Origin: Sphingomonas yabuuchiae
GTDB taxonomy: Bacteria > Pseudomonadota > Alphaproteobacteria > Sphingomonadales > Sphingomonadaceae
Assembly: GCF_014199595.1 (NCBI RefSeq)
Contig: NZ_JACHNX010000006.1
Coordinates: 124,001-188,000, forward strand
Direction: 5' to 3'
DNA length: 64,000 nt
Position numbers and translations under genes: made by a program
Shown: positions 1 through 9,268 of the stretch, piece by piece
Numbering within the stretch: the first letter of the stretch is position 1
Layout: each line of letters begins with the position of its first letter
Notes under the pieces: generated by a model
What the model was told of the DNA's origin: nothing
Seen by the model: the letters and a program-made list of their open reading frames with translations, nothing else
Databases searched by the model: none

Positions 1-418
1 GTTCGGCCTCGCCGTGCGACAGGAAACGCAGCACCTCGCCATCGACCGGCTGCTTACGCAACTGGCAGCGTAGCGCGTTCACATAAGCGATCTGGCGCAG
101 CACGATCGACCGCTTTAGGTCATGCCCTTCAGGTTCGGGCAGGAAGTTGCGCGCACTGCGCGCGATGTTGCGCGAGGCGTTGATCATCAGGCCCCAGAGC
201 TGCCGCCCCTCCCACCAGCGCTGATAGGCCGAATTGGTGCGGAACCCCAGAAACAGCGCCAGTGCGGTACCGAACAGCGTCAGCGGCAGCGAGGGCGCCT
301 TGAAGGGCAGGACATAATAGGCGACCGTGACGATCACGTCCCATATGAACAGCGCCAGCAGCGGACGCCAAACCTCGGCGATGATGATTCGAGTGCGGGG
401 TACGGCATCGACGATCAA
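1..418 (-). CDS. Bestrophin-family (UPF0187) anion channel, C-terminus outside window
   Basis: This is the N-terminal part (139 codons) of a bestrophin-like membrane protein, a family of about 300 residues that forms anion channels in the inner membrane. The translation contains the family signature GFRTNSAYQRWWEGR and hydrophobic stretches (PLLALFIWDVIVTVAYYVLP). The start is a TTG at 418: two in-frame TGA codons lie at 431-436, so no earlier start is possible, and GGGAGA at 425-430 is a suitable ribosome binding site. The rest of the gene runs off the left edge. Family assignment is from the motif and is fairly secure; substrate is unknown. Confidence 0.85.
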   Translation of the reverse strand, partial: MIVDAVPRTRIIIAEVWRPLLALFIWDVIVTVAYYVLPFKAPSLPLTLFGTALALFLGFRTNSAYQRWWEGRQLWGLMINASRNIARSARNFLPEPEGHDLKRSIVLRQIAYVNALRCQLRKQPVDGEVLRFLSHGEAE

Positions 419-686
419 CTCTGGTCTCCCTCATCATCCACGATGCGCAGCAACGCGAAAGCACGCCGATGGATGCGCGACCGAAATAATGACGCGGTGC
501 AGCAGGAGAAGGGGCCGGAGGGGTCCGGAAATCAAACGTCACGAACAGGCCATATAGCCGCCGTCCATTCTCTGGCGACCAAGTGCTTTTTTACGCGACC
601 ATTTCCGCGCCATGTCGCTGATGGACACCGCCCCTGTCCGCGTGGTCGCGCTTGCCCAGCACCTGCCCGCCGGGCATGACAAAAAT

Positions 687-1514
687 ATGAGCGCCACGCC
701 CCCGCCCCGCATCCTGATCGTCGCCGGTTCCGATTCAGGCGGAGGTGCGGGGATACAGGCGGATATCAAGACGGTCGCGATGCTGGGTGGCTATCCGATG
801 ACCGCGATCACCGCGATCACCGCGCAAAATACGCTGGGCGTACAGGCGGTGCACCCCGTCCCGACCGACATGGTGATGGCGCAGATCGACAGCGTGCTGG
901 CGGATATCGGCGCGGATGCCGTCAAGATCGGCATGATCGGATCGGCCGAGACCGCCCATGCGCTGGCCGACCGGCTGGAGGCGCTGGACCTGCCCGTCGT
1001 GTTCGATCCGGTGATGATCGCAACCAGCGGGTCGGTGCTGGCCGATGCGGACGTGATCGCCGCCTTTCGGCGTTTCCTCGGGCTGGCCGCACTGACCACG
1101 CCCAACCTTCCCGAACTGGCGGCGCTGGGCGGCGAGGCGGTGGTGCGGCACCAGACACGCGCCCTGCTGGTCAAGGGCGGCCATGGCGAAGGCCCGGTGA
1201 TCGAGGACCGGCTGGTCGAGTCCGGGGCCGAGCAACGCTGGCAGCATCCCCGTCGCGAGACGAACTCGACCCATGGCACCGGCTGTACGCTGGCCAGCGC
1301 CATCGCGACGGGGCTGGGCCAGGGATTGCCGCTGGCCGACGCGGTCGACCGCGCCATCGCCTTCGTCCAGGCCGCGCTCGCCGCCGCGCCGGGGCTGGGC
1401 CGGGGGCATGGGCCGATGGGGCACGGCCTGGGCATGGTGCCTTTCTACCACCTGCTCGCCGCGATCAGCCGCGAAGGCTGGGACGCCGCCGCCTTCGCCG
1501 CGCGCTGGGGGTGA
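687..1514 (+). CDS. thiD: Hydroxymethylpyrimidine/phosphomethylpyrimidine kinase
   Basis: ThiD phosphorylates hydroxymethylpyrimidine and its monophosphate in cytoplasmic thiamine synthesis. The 275-residue product begins MSATPPPRILIVAGSDSGGG, with the ribokinase-fold signature AGSDSGGGAGIQADIKT near residue 15, and has the C-terminal GTGCTLASAIAT anion-hole motif. An upstream in-frame ATG at 612 would add 25 residues with no family similarity, so 687 is preferred, although neither start has a strong ribosome binding site. Unlike thiC at 47.5 kb, no thiamine riboswitch is visible upstream. The 268 bases between this gene and the bestrophin gene hold nothing I recognise. Confidence 0.93.
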   Translation: MSATPPPRILIVAGSDSGGGAGIQADIKTVAMLGGYPMTAITAITAQNTLGVQAVHPVPTDMVMAQIDSVLADIGADAVKIGMIGSAETAHALADRLEALDLPVVFDPVMIATSGSVLADADVIAAFRRFLGLAALTTPNLPELAALGGEAVVRHQTRALLVKGGHGEGPVIEDRLVESGAEQRWQHPRRETNSTHGTGCTLASAIATGLGQGLPLADAVDRAIAFVQAALAAAPGLGRGHGPMGHGLGMVPFYHLLAAISREGWDAAAFAARWG

Positions 1515-1519
1515 GCCTT

Positions 1520-1648
1520 ATCCTCCCCGGCACGGGGAGGTGGCAGGCCGCCAGGCCTGACGGAGGGGGGCTCCCACACAGGATGACCTTTGCGGCACAC
1601 CCCCTCCACCAGCCTGCGGCTGGTCCCCCTCCCCGTGCCGGGGAGGAT
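1520..1648. repeat. Palindromic intergenic repeat, family A, copy 1
   Basis: The 21-base ends (1520-1540 and 1628-1648) are exact inverted copies of each other, each itself containing a CCTCCCCGGCACGGGGAGG-type hairpin. Inside are the recurring pieces GTGGCAGGC..GCCTGACGGAGGGGG and CCCCCTCCACCA..TGGTCCCCCTCC. It fills most of the gap between thiD and rnhB. Confidence 0.9.
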
Positions 1649-1687
1649 CATCTTCCCTTCCCCGCCACCCCGCGATAGAGCGCGCTT

Positions 1688-2284
1688 ATGGTCGATCACA
1701 ATTTTCCCGCCCCCCTGTGCGGCGTGGACGAGGCGGGTCGTGGACCGCTGGCGGGGCCGGTGGTTGCCGCCGCCGTCATCCTGCCCGAACGGGACTGCCC
1801 CCCCGGCATCAACGATTCCAAGAAGCTGACCGAAAAGACGCGCGCGCGCCTGTGTGCCGAAATTCGTGGCTGCGCGGTCGTCGGGGTCGGGATCGTCCAC
1901 CCCGAGGAAATCGACCGGCTCAACATCTATTGGGCGACGATGAAGGCAATGACGCTGGCGGTCGACGCGGTGGTCGAGGCGCTGGGATGCCATCCCGCCC
2001 ATGTGCTGGTCGACGGCAACAAGCTGCCCAAATGGGGTTATAGCGCCACCGCGATCGTCGGAGGCGATGCCAAGTCGCTGGCGATCGGCGCGGCCTCGAT
2101 CGTCGCCAAGCATGTCCGCGACGAGATGATGATCGCGGCGGCGGCGGAGTGGCCCGCTTATGGCTGGCACAGCAACAAGGGCTATGGCTCGGCCGTCCAT
2201 CTGGCAGCGCTGCGCGAACATGGCCCGACGCCGCTCCACCGCCGCAGTTTCGCGCCCGTGGCGCAATGCTATCTGGATTTGTGA
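1688..2284 (+). CDS. rnhB: Ribonuclease HII
   Basis: RNase HII cleaves the RNA strand of RNA-DNA hybrids and starts removal of ribonucleotides misincorporated in DNA. The 198-residue product carries the catalytic CGVDEAGRGPLAGP motif (Asp14, Glu15), the DGNKLPKWG segment, and the SIVAKHVRDEMM region, which supply the four acidic metal ligands. The length is normal for the family. It lies just upstream of ccrM, an arrangement also known in Caulobacter. Confidence 0.95.
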   Translation: MVDHNFPAPLCGVDEAGRGPLAGPVVAAAVILPERDCPPGINDSKKLTEKTRARLCAEIRGCAVVGVGIVHPEEIDRLNIYWATMKAMTLAVDAVVEALGCHPAHVLVDGNKLPKWGYSATAIVGGDAKSLAIGAASIVAKHVRDEMMIAAAAEWPAYGWHSNKGYGSAVHLAALREHGPTPLHRRSFAPVAQCYLDL

Positions 2285-2293
2285 CGCCCTAAT

Positions 2294-2423
2294 TCCTCCC
2301 CATCGTCAGATGGGGAGGGGGACCGCGCCCGAAGGGCGTGGTGGAGGGGCGTGGCCGCTCCGTCAGCCCCTCCACCATCGCTGACGCGATGGTCCCCCTC
2401 CCCAAGCCGAGCTTGGGGAGGAT
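2294..2423. repeat. Palindromic intergenic repeat, family A, copy 2 (reverse orientation)
   Basis: Begins with a CCTCCCC..GGGGAGG hairpin and ends with CCCTCCCCAAGCCGAGCTTGGGGAGGA; the inside has GGTGGAGGGG and CCCCTCCACCATCGC..GCGATGGTCCCCCT. It is inverted relative to copy 1 and diverged internally. It sits between rnhB and the ccrM promoter. Confidence 0.85.
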
Positions 2424-2429
2424 TTTAGG

Positions 2430-3762
<1,333 letters not shown>

Positions 3763-3766
3763 AACG

Positions 3767-3896
3767 ATCCTCCCCGGCACGGGGAGGTGGCAGCGCGCAG
3801 CGCTGACGGAGGGGGGCTTCCACAAGGGACTTGCTTAGCGGCACGCCCCCTCCACCACCGCTTCGCGGCGGTCCCCCTCCCCGTGCCTGGGAGGAT
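3767..3896. repeat. Palindromic intergenic repeat, family A, copy 3
   Basis: Starts ATCCTCCCCGGCACGGGGAGG and ends CCTCCCCGTGCCTGGGAGGAT, so the 21-base ends are inverted copies with one mismatch. The inner pieces GTGGCAG, CTGACGGAGGGGG and CCCCCTCCACCACCGC match copies 1, 4 and 5. It occupies the gap between ccrM and folP. Confidence 0.9.
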
Positions 3897-3911
3897 TTTA
3901 GGAACCATCCC

Positions 3912-4967
3912 ATGCACCTGCGCCCCGTCCAATTCGTCGACACCCCCGTGGGACTGGAAGACGGCAGCGTCGCCCGGCTGGCGGGCGGGATGCAGTGGTT
4001 CGCCGCCTATGAGGTCCGTGAAGGCGCGCGCCGCCGCATCGTCCCCATCGCGCGCTTCGCGGAGGAACTGGGCGGCTCCCCCCGCGCCCGGGCGCTGCAT
4101 GCCGCCTTCACGTCGCCCCGTGCGCCCTGGGTCATGGGTCCGCGCACCCTGCGCTTCGACCAGCCGCAGGTCGCCGCGATCCTGAACGTCACCCCCGACA
4201 GCTTCTCGGACGGCGGCAAGCATATCGGCGACCCGGCCGCCGCCGCCGACAGCGGCATGGCGATGGCGGCGATGGGCGCGGCGGTCATCGACCTGGGCGG
4301 CGAGTCCACCCGCCCCGGCGCGGCGACCGTCTGGGAAGGCGACGAGATCGCCCGCACCGCCCCCGTCATCGAGCGGCTGGCCAAGGGCGGCGCGCTGGTC
4401 TCGATCGACACGCGCAAGGCCGCCGTGATGGAGGCCGCGCTGGCGGCGGGCGCGGGGATCGTCAACGATGTTGCCGCCCTGCTATGGGACGACCGCGCGC
4501 TGGAGGTGGTGGCCAAGGCGGGCTGCCCCGTCATCCTGATGCACTCCCCCGACCCCGACAAGGGCGGCCATGGCCGGGTCGGTTATGCCGATGTCGTGAC
4601 CGAGGTGTTCGACTGGCTGGAGGCACGCATCGCGGCGGTCGAGGCGGCGGGGGTTCCCCGGTCGCGGATCATGGTCGATCCCGGCATCGGCTTCGGCAAG
4701 TCGCTGGCCGACAATCTGGCGCTCATCAACGGCTTGGCCATCTTCCACGGCCTGGGCTGCCCGATCATGCTGGGGGCCAGCCGCAAGCGGATGATCGGCG
4801 CGCTGTCGAACGAGGCCCCGGTCGATGCGCGGCTCGGCGGATCGCTGGCGCTGGCGATCAAGGGCGCGGAAGCGGGAGTCCAGCTGATCCGCGTGCATGA
4901 CGTGGCGGAAACCGTACAGGCGCTGCATGTCTGGCGGGGCCTGCGCGACCGCGCGCTGATCGGATAA
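3912..4967 (+). CDS. folP: Dihydropteroate synthase with N-terminal extension
   Basis: FolP condenses pterin pyrophosphate with p-aminobenzoate in folate synthesis. The 351-residue product has the TIM-barrel signatures ILNVTPDSFSDGG (residues 90-102), DLGGESTRPGA, SIDTRKAAVMEAAL, NDVAAL and GASRKRMIG. About 80 residues precede the first barrel strand (MHLRPVQFVDTPVGLEDGSV...), more than in the usual 270-280 residue enzymes. The ATG at 3912 is chosen because the in-frame ATG upstream lies inside repeat copy 3. The extension looks coded, not a misread start, because no other initiation codon precedes the barrel closely. Confidence 0.92.
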   Translation: MHLRPVQFVDTPVGLEDGSVARLAGGMQWFAAYEVREGARRRIVPIARFAEELGGSPRARALHAAFTSPRAPWVMGPRTLRFDQPQVAAILNVTPDSFSDGGKHIGDPAAAADSGMAMAAMGAAVIDLGGESTRPGAATVWEGDEIARTAPVIERLAKGGALVSIDTRKAAVMEAALAAGAGIVNDVAALLWDDRALEVVAKAGCPVILMHSPDPDKGGHGRVGYADVVTEVFDWLEARIAAVEAAGVPRSRIMVDPGIGFGKSLADNLALINGLAIFHGLGCPIMLGASRKRMIGALSNEAPVDARLGGSLALAIKGAEAGVQLIRVHDVAETVQALHVWRGLRDRALIG

Positions 4968-5006
4968 GCCCTCGCTTTTCGGGGCTCGAACGCCCACATA
5001 GGGGCG

Positions 5007-5768
5007 ATGCAGCGTCCCCAGCCCCAGATCATCCGCGTCATCGACCTGGAGACCACCGGACAGGCCCCGCCCACGCACGGCGTGTGCGAGATCGGCTGGC
5101 AGGATGTCGCACTGGGCAAGGACGGCCGCTGGGAGCTGGAGGGCGAAGGCGGCAGCATCCTGGTCAATCCCGGCCGCCCTATCCCGCCAATCACGCAGGC
5201 CATCCACCATATCCTGGACGAGCAGGTCGCCGATGCCCCCTGGTGGCATGACGTCGCGCGTCGCGTGCTCGATCCCTGGCCGCGCCGCCTGGCGCTGGCG
5301 GCGCATCGCGCGGATTTCGAGCAGCAATATTGCACCCCGGCCATGACCCAGTCGGCCGACTGGATCTGCACCTGGAAATGCGCGCTGCGCCTGTGGCCCG
5401 ACAGCCCCAGCTTCTCCAACCAGGTGCTGCGTTACTGGCGCAAGCCGCACGGACTGGTTCATGAGCGCGGCCTGCCCATCCACCGCGCCTTCCCGGACGC
5501 CTATGTCACCGCGCATCACCTACGCGACCAGCTGAACGAGGCGAGCCTGGCGCAGCTGCTGGAATGGTCACGCAGTCCGGGGCTGTTGCCGCGTGTCCGC
5601 TACGGCCCCGATCGCGGCAAGGACTGGCGCGAGATCGACGAGGACTCGCTGATCGGCTTCCTCAGCGACCGCGACCCCGATGTCCGATTCACCGCCGAGA
5701 CCGAGATGGCGCGGCGGCGTGGTGGCGGTCATGTCGGGCGGCCCAGCCCCCAGGAACTGCTGCTGTAA
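5007..5768 (+). CDS. DnaQ-like 3'-5' exonuclease (exonuclease X-like)
   Basis: The 253-residue protein starts with the DEDD exonuclease motif I, VIDLETTG (residues 11-18), followed by EIGWQDVAL. The motif III segment FPDAYVTAHHLRDQL carries the conserved His and Asp of the DEDDh type. The C-terminal half has a region (PRVRYGPDRGKDWREIDEDSLIGFL) typical of exonuclease X-like proteins. It probably degrades single-stranded DNA ends in repair. It follows folP closely, with its own AGGGGCG ribosome binding site. Confidence 0.85.
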   Translation: MQRPQPQIIRVIDLETTGQAPPTHGVCEIGWQDVALGKDGRWELEGEGGSILVNPGRPIPPITQAIHHILDEQVADAPWWHDVARRVLDPWPRRLALAAHRADFEQQYCTPAMTQSADWICTWKCALRLWPDSPSFSNQVLRYWRKPHGLVHERGLPIHRAFPDAYVTAHHLRDQLNEASLAQLLEWSRSPGLLPRVRYGPDRGKDWREIDEDSLIGFLSDRDPDVRFTAETEMARRRGGGHVGRPSPQELLL

Positions 5769-5846
5769 TGCCATGTTTAATTGATACCGTAATGCTGACG
5801 TAACGGCTCTGGCGTCGCTGCTTTTCCTTCGATAAGGCATGGTGCC

Positions 5847-7361
5847 ATGCAGGGGTCTCCCACGCTCGCACCGGCCGAAAATCCCATCGGCCGCATCCTG
5901 GTCGCCGCCATGGCGATCGGCTTTTTGGCGCTGCTCGTCGCGGCTGGCGCGGCCGGTTATGTCGTGCGCCAGACGAACCGGCACAGCGACTGGGTCATCC
6001 ACACCTACCGCGTCGAAGGCGTCCTGATCGAAGTGCGCCGCCTGGCCGAGCAGCAGGAGACTGCCCGGCGCGGTTACATGCTGGCGGGCACCCCGGCCTT
6101 TCTGAACAGTTTCGAGCGCGCCCATGCCGAGCTGGCCCCGCAGGTCGACGAACTCCGCCGCCTGACCGCCGACAATCCGCGCCAGCGTGCGCCGATGGCG
6201 ATGGTGGAGCAGCGCCTCGCCGATCTCGACGCCGCGCAGCGCCAGACCAACGCCCTGGTCCAGCAGGGGCGCGGTGCCGATGCCCTGCGGCAGTTCCGTG
6301 CCGACAGCGGTTTGCTGCGGATGCAGAAGCTGCGCCACGTGTTCGATGCGATGGCGCGCGAGGAACGCCGCCTGTTGGCCCTTCGCGATGCCGAGCAGGT
6401 CGCCAGCCGCCAGACCTTCTCCACCGTCATGGCGATCGCCGCGTTGCTGTTCCTGGCGGTCGTCGCCGTCTCCTTCCTGACGATCCGCCGCTACACCCGC
6501 GACCTCCACCGTTCGCGCAGCGCGCTGGCGGTGCTCAACGCCACGCTGGAGGATCAGGTCAAGGAGCGGACCGCCGACCTTGCCCTGGCGAACGAGGAGA
6601 TTCAGCGCTTCGCCTATATCGTCAGCCACGATCTGCGCTCGCCGCTGGTCAACGTCATGGGCTTCACCGCCGAACTGTCGGCCGCGACCCAGCCCCTGGC
6701 GGAGCTGATCGACCGCGCCGAGTCGGAGGCACCGCAGATCGTGACCGAGGAAGCCCGACTGGCGGCGCGCGAAGACCTGCCCGAGGCGATCGGCTTCATC
6801 CGCACCTCGACCGCCAAGATGGACCGGCTGATCAACGCCATCCTGAAACTCAGCCGCGAAGGCCGCCGGGTGCTTGCGCCCGAGATGATCGCGCTGGACC
6901 AGCTGGTCGAACAGATCACCGATGCAATCCGCCACGTCATCGACGATCGCGGCGTCACCGTGACGATCGAGCGACCGATGCCGGTCGTCGTCAGCGACCG
7001 CATCGCGCTGGAACAGATTCTGTCCAACCTGATCGAGAATGCGACCAAATACCGCCACCCGTCGCGCCCCGCCGAGGTGCATGTCTCCGCGCAGGAGACG
7101 CCGGGTCGGGTGATCGTGGCGGTGCGCGACAATGGCCGGGGCATCGACCCGCGCGACCATCAGCGCATCTTCGATCTGTTCCGCCGTTCGGGCCAGCAGG
7201 ACCAGCCGGGCGAGGGTATCGGCCTGGCCCATGTCCGTGCGCTCGCCTATCGCCTGGGCGGTACGATTTCCGTCGAGTCTCAACTGGGTCAAGGCGCGAC
7301 CTTCTTCCTGTCGCTACCCCCCGCCCTTTCCATTGCCCCTCCCCTCCAGGAAAGTGCCTGA
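5847..7361 (+). CDS. CHASE3-domain sensor histidine kinase
   Basis: A 504-residue inner-membrane kinase. It has a membrane segment at about 15-40, a periplasmic CHASE3 sensor domain at 45-185 (RRLAEQQETARRGYMLAGT is typical), a second membrane segment at 190-213, a coiled coil at 214-250, the phosphoacceptor helix FAYIVSHDLRSPLVN (His261) and a HATPase_c domain (NLIENATKYR, DNGRGIDPRDH, GEGIGLAHVR). An insertion of about 35 residues separates the two helices of the dimerisation domain. The next gene starts immediately after its stop, so the two are likely translated together. The signal is unknown. Confidence 0.92.
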   Translation: MQGSPTLAPAENPIGRILVAAMAIGFLALLVAAGAAGYVVRQTNRHSDWVIHTYRVEGVLIEVRRLAEQQETARRGYMLAGTPAFLNSFERAHAELAPQVDELRRLTADNPRQRAPMAMVEQRLADLDAAQRQTNALVQQGRGADALRQFRADSGLLRMQKLRHVFDAMAREERRLLALRDAEQVASRQTFSTVMAIAALLFLAVVAVSFLTIRRYTRDLHRSRSALAVLNATLEDQVKERTADLALANEEIQRFAYIVSHDLRSPLVNVMGFTAELSAATQPLAELIDRAESEAPQIVTEEARLAAREDLPEAIGFIRTSTAKMDRLINAILKLSREGRRVLAPEMIALDQLVEQITDAIRHVIDDRGVTVTIERPMPVVVSDRIALEQILSNLIENATKYRHPSRPAEVHVSAQETPGRVIVAVRDNGRGIDPRDHQRIFDLFRRSGQQDQPGEGIGLAHVRALAYRLGGTISVESQLGQGATFFLSLPPALSIAPPLQESA

Positions 7362-7805
7362 ATGAACGACCATCGCTCCGTGGGCATCGTCATGATCGAG
7401 GACGATGAGGGCCATGCCCGCCTGATCGAGAAGAATATCCGGCGCGCCGGTATTCTGAACGACATTCGTCACTTCACCGACGGCACCACCGCGCTGGAAT
7501 ATCTGTTCCATGCGCCCGACGGCCCGGCCAAGAGCGGCCCGGCGCTCGTCCTACTCGACCTGAACCTGCCCGACATGAGCGGCACCGACATTCTCGCCAG
7601 GATCAAGGACGAGAACAGCCCGCTGCGCCGCGCGCCGGTCGTCGTGCTGACCACCACCGACGACAAGGTTGAGATCCAGCGCTGCTACGATCTGGGCTGC
7701 AACGTCTATATCACCAAGCCGGTGAACTATGAGAATTTCGCCCAGGCCATCCGCCAGCTGGGCCTGTTCCTGTCGGTGATCCAGGTGCCCGAGGTCGAGG
7801 GCTGA
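7362..7805 (+). CDS. Single-domain response regulator (Rcp1-like)
   Basis: A 147-residue receiver domain with no output domain. The acidic pair is in VMIEDDEGHAR, the phosphoacceptor is Asp66 in LLDLNLPDMSG, the switch residue is in VVVLTTTDD, and the conserved Lys is in YITKPVN. The extended loop between helix 2 and strand 3 (FHAPDGPAKSGPA) is typical of Rcp1-type regulators that take phosphate from CHASE3 or phytochrome kinases. The ATG abuts the TGA of the upstream kinase, so that kinase is the likely partner. Confidence 0.92.
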   Translation: MNDHRSVGIVMIEDDEGHARLIEKNIRRAGILNDIRHFTDGTTALEYLFHAPDGPAKSGPALVLLDLNLPDMSGTDILARIKDENSPLRRAPVVVLTTTDDKVEIQRCYDLGCNVYITKPVNYENFAQAIRQLGLFLSVIQVPEVEG

Positions 7806-7815
7806 ACGCCCCGTC

Positions 7816-8862
7816 ATGACGACCGGCGCGGCCCCCCGCATCCTCTATATCGACGATGACGACGCGCTGCGGCGGCTGGTGTCGCGCGCGCTGGGGCGGC
7901 ATGGCTATGACGTGGCGTCCGCCGCATCGGGGGCGGAGGGCGTCGCGATGGCTGGTGCGGGGACGGCGCAGGGCGGCTTCGATCTGGTCGCGGTCGATCA
8001 TTATATGCCGGGGATGGACGGCCTGGAGACGCTCGCCGCGATCACCGCGCTGCCCGACCCTCCCCCCGTGGTCTATGTCACCGGATCGGACGAGGGGCGC
8101 ATCGCCGTCGCCGCGCTGAAGGCCGGCGCGGCGGATTATGTGGTGAAGACGGTCGGTGAGGACTTCTTCGACCTGCTCTCCGCCAGCTTTGCCCAGGTGC
8201 TCGACCGCGCCCGGCTGGAGCGCGCCAAGGCCGCCGCCGAAGCCGAGCTGCGCGCCACCAATGCCCGGCTGGAGGCGATGCTGAGCGAGGTGAACCACCG
8301 CGTCGCCAACTCGCTGCAACTCGTCTCGGCGATGATCGGGTTGCAGAAGGGCGTGCTGACCGACCCCCGCGCCCGCGACATGCTGGAGGACACCCAGCGT
8401 CGCATCCGCGCGATCGCGCAGGTGCACCGGCGCCTCTATACCGCCAATGACGTGGAACAGGTCGACCTGCGCGACTATCTGGGTTCGCTGATCGAGGAAC
8501 TGGGTGAGAGCTGGTCGAGCGATGCCCTGCCCCGCACCCTGACCCTCTCGGCCGAGCCGATCCGGGTGAAGACCGACCGCGCGGTGTCGATCGGGGTGAT
8601 CATCACCGAACTCGTCACCAATGCCTGCAAATATGCCTATCCCGATGGCGGGGGCGAGGTGCGGATTTTCGTGAATGAGGCCGACGGCCATTGCGTGCTG
8701 ACCGTCGAGGATGACGGCTGCGGCATGGCGGCGGACCAGAAGCCGCAAGGCACGGGGCTGGGCGCGAAGCTGATCCGGGTGATGGCGCAAAGCCTGCAGA
8801 CGGCGGTGGAATATGACCCGGCGCATCGCGGGGTCCGGGCGGTGTTGCGGGTGCCGGTCTAG
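7816..8862 (+). CDS. Response regulator-histidine kinase hybrid (receiver + HisKA_2)
   Basis: A 348-residue cytoplasmic protein. The N-terminal receiver (residues 9-125) has the phosphoacceptor Asp61 in AVDHYMPGMDG and Lys111 in YVVKTVG. A short coiled coil leads to a HisKA_2-type dimerisation domain with His161 in SEVNHRVANSLQLVSAMI, then a HATPase domain (ELVTNACKYAYPDGGG, DDGCGM, GTGLGAKLI). Receiver-first kinases of this type are related to those feeding the general stress response in Alphaproteobacteria. It starts 10 bases after the preceding regulator and probably completes a three-protein relay. Confidence 0.9.
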   Translation: MTTGAAPRILYIDDDDALRRLVSRALGRHGYDVASAASGAEGVAMAGAGTAQGGFDLVAVDHYMPGMDGLETLAAITALPDPPPVVYVTGSDEGRIAVAALKAGAADYVVKTVGEDFFDLLSASFAQVLDRARLERAKAAAEAELRATNARLEAMLSEVNHRVANSLQLVSAMIGLQKGVLTDPRARDMLEDTQRRIRAIAQVHRRLYTANDVEQVDLRDYLGSLIEELGESWSSDALPRTLTLSAEPIRVKTDRAVSIGVIITELVTNACKYAYPDGGGEVRIFVNEADGHCVLTVEDDGCGMAADQKPQGTGLGAKLIRVMAQSLQTAVEYDPAHRGVRAVLRVPV

Positions 8863-8884
8863 ACTCTGAAGACCTGAAATGGAC

Positions 8885-8988
8885 CCACCCCTCCCCTTCA
8901 GGGGAGGGGCCGGGGGTGGGGCGCTTCGGCAAGCGCGGCGTTCGTGGAAAGGCCCCACCCCAACTCCTCCCCTGAAGGGGAGGGGCTC
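8885..8988. repeat. Paired GGGGAGG palindromes, family C
   Basis: Two copies of a CCTCCCCTTCAGGGGAGGGG hairpin (about 8890-8910 and 8967-8987) in inverted arrangement, flanked by CCACCCC/GGGGTGGGG. The unit lies downstream of the hybrid kinase. It is the first part of a 406-base gap (8863-9268) that holds repeats and no gene I can support. Confidence 0.8.
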
Positions 8989-9045
8989 ACATTGACTCAG
9001 CGTAATGTCATCCTGCTTTAGGTCTCGCGGTTGCGGGTGGTCCAT

Positions 9046-9128
9046 GGCCTTCGACTTCGCTCAGGCTGAACGGAGCGAGGGAGCAGGTCCTCCACAACAG
9101 CCGTTCAGCCTGAGCGAAGTCGAAGGCC
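9046..9128. repeat. 28-base perfect inverted repeat, family B
   Basis: Positions 9046-9073 (containing TTCGACTTCGCTCAGGCTGA) and 9101-9128 are exact inverted copies separated by 27 bases. Similar sequences recur near 10055-10128, 30659, 34949, 39409 and 45546, always between genes. It could form a strong hairpin in either transcript. Confidence 0.85.
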
Positions 9129-9154
9129 AAGCCCTGCCCTCTCCGCGCATCACG

Positions 9155-9257
9155 CCCCTCCCGTTTACGGGAGAGGTGGGGGAGGGAACGCCACAAGCGA
9201 CCGTCTCTACGAGGCACCCGCCCTCCCCAAACCCCTCTCGCCTGCGGGAGGGGCTTA
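9155..9257. repeat. Degenerate GC-rich inverted pair, family C-like
   Basis: CCCCTCCCGTTTACGGGAGAGG is followed about 60 bases later by CCCCTCTCGCCTGCGGGAGGGG, with GGTGGGGGAGGG and CCCTCCCCAAACC as inner inverted pieces. It ends just before the stop codon of the minus-strand methyltransferase at 9269 and may serve as its terminator. Confidence 0.6.
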
Positions 9258-9268
9258 AGTCTTCGACC

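Noticed and set aside
612-686. An upstream start for thiD at 612.
   Set aside because: The added 25 residues show no relation to the family and no ribosome binding site is visible.
2294-2423. Family A repeat copy 2 as the ccrM promoter.
   Set aside because: The element is shared with other gene gaps. The GANTC-rich region after it is unique to ccrM and is a better candidate.
8863-9268. Repeats in a 406-base gap resembling a short CRISPR array.
   Set aside because: The units are inverted pairs of different sequence families, not equally spaced direct repeats with unique spacers.
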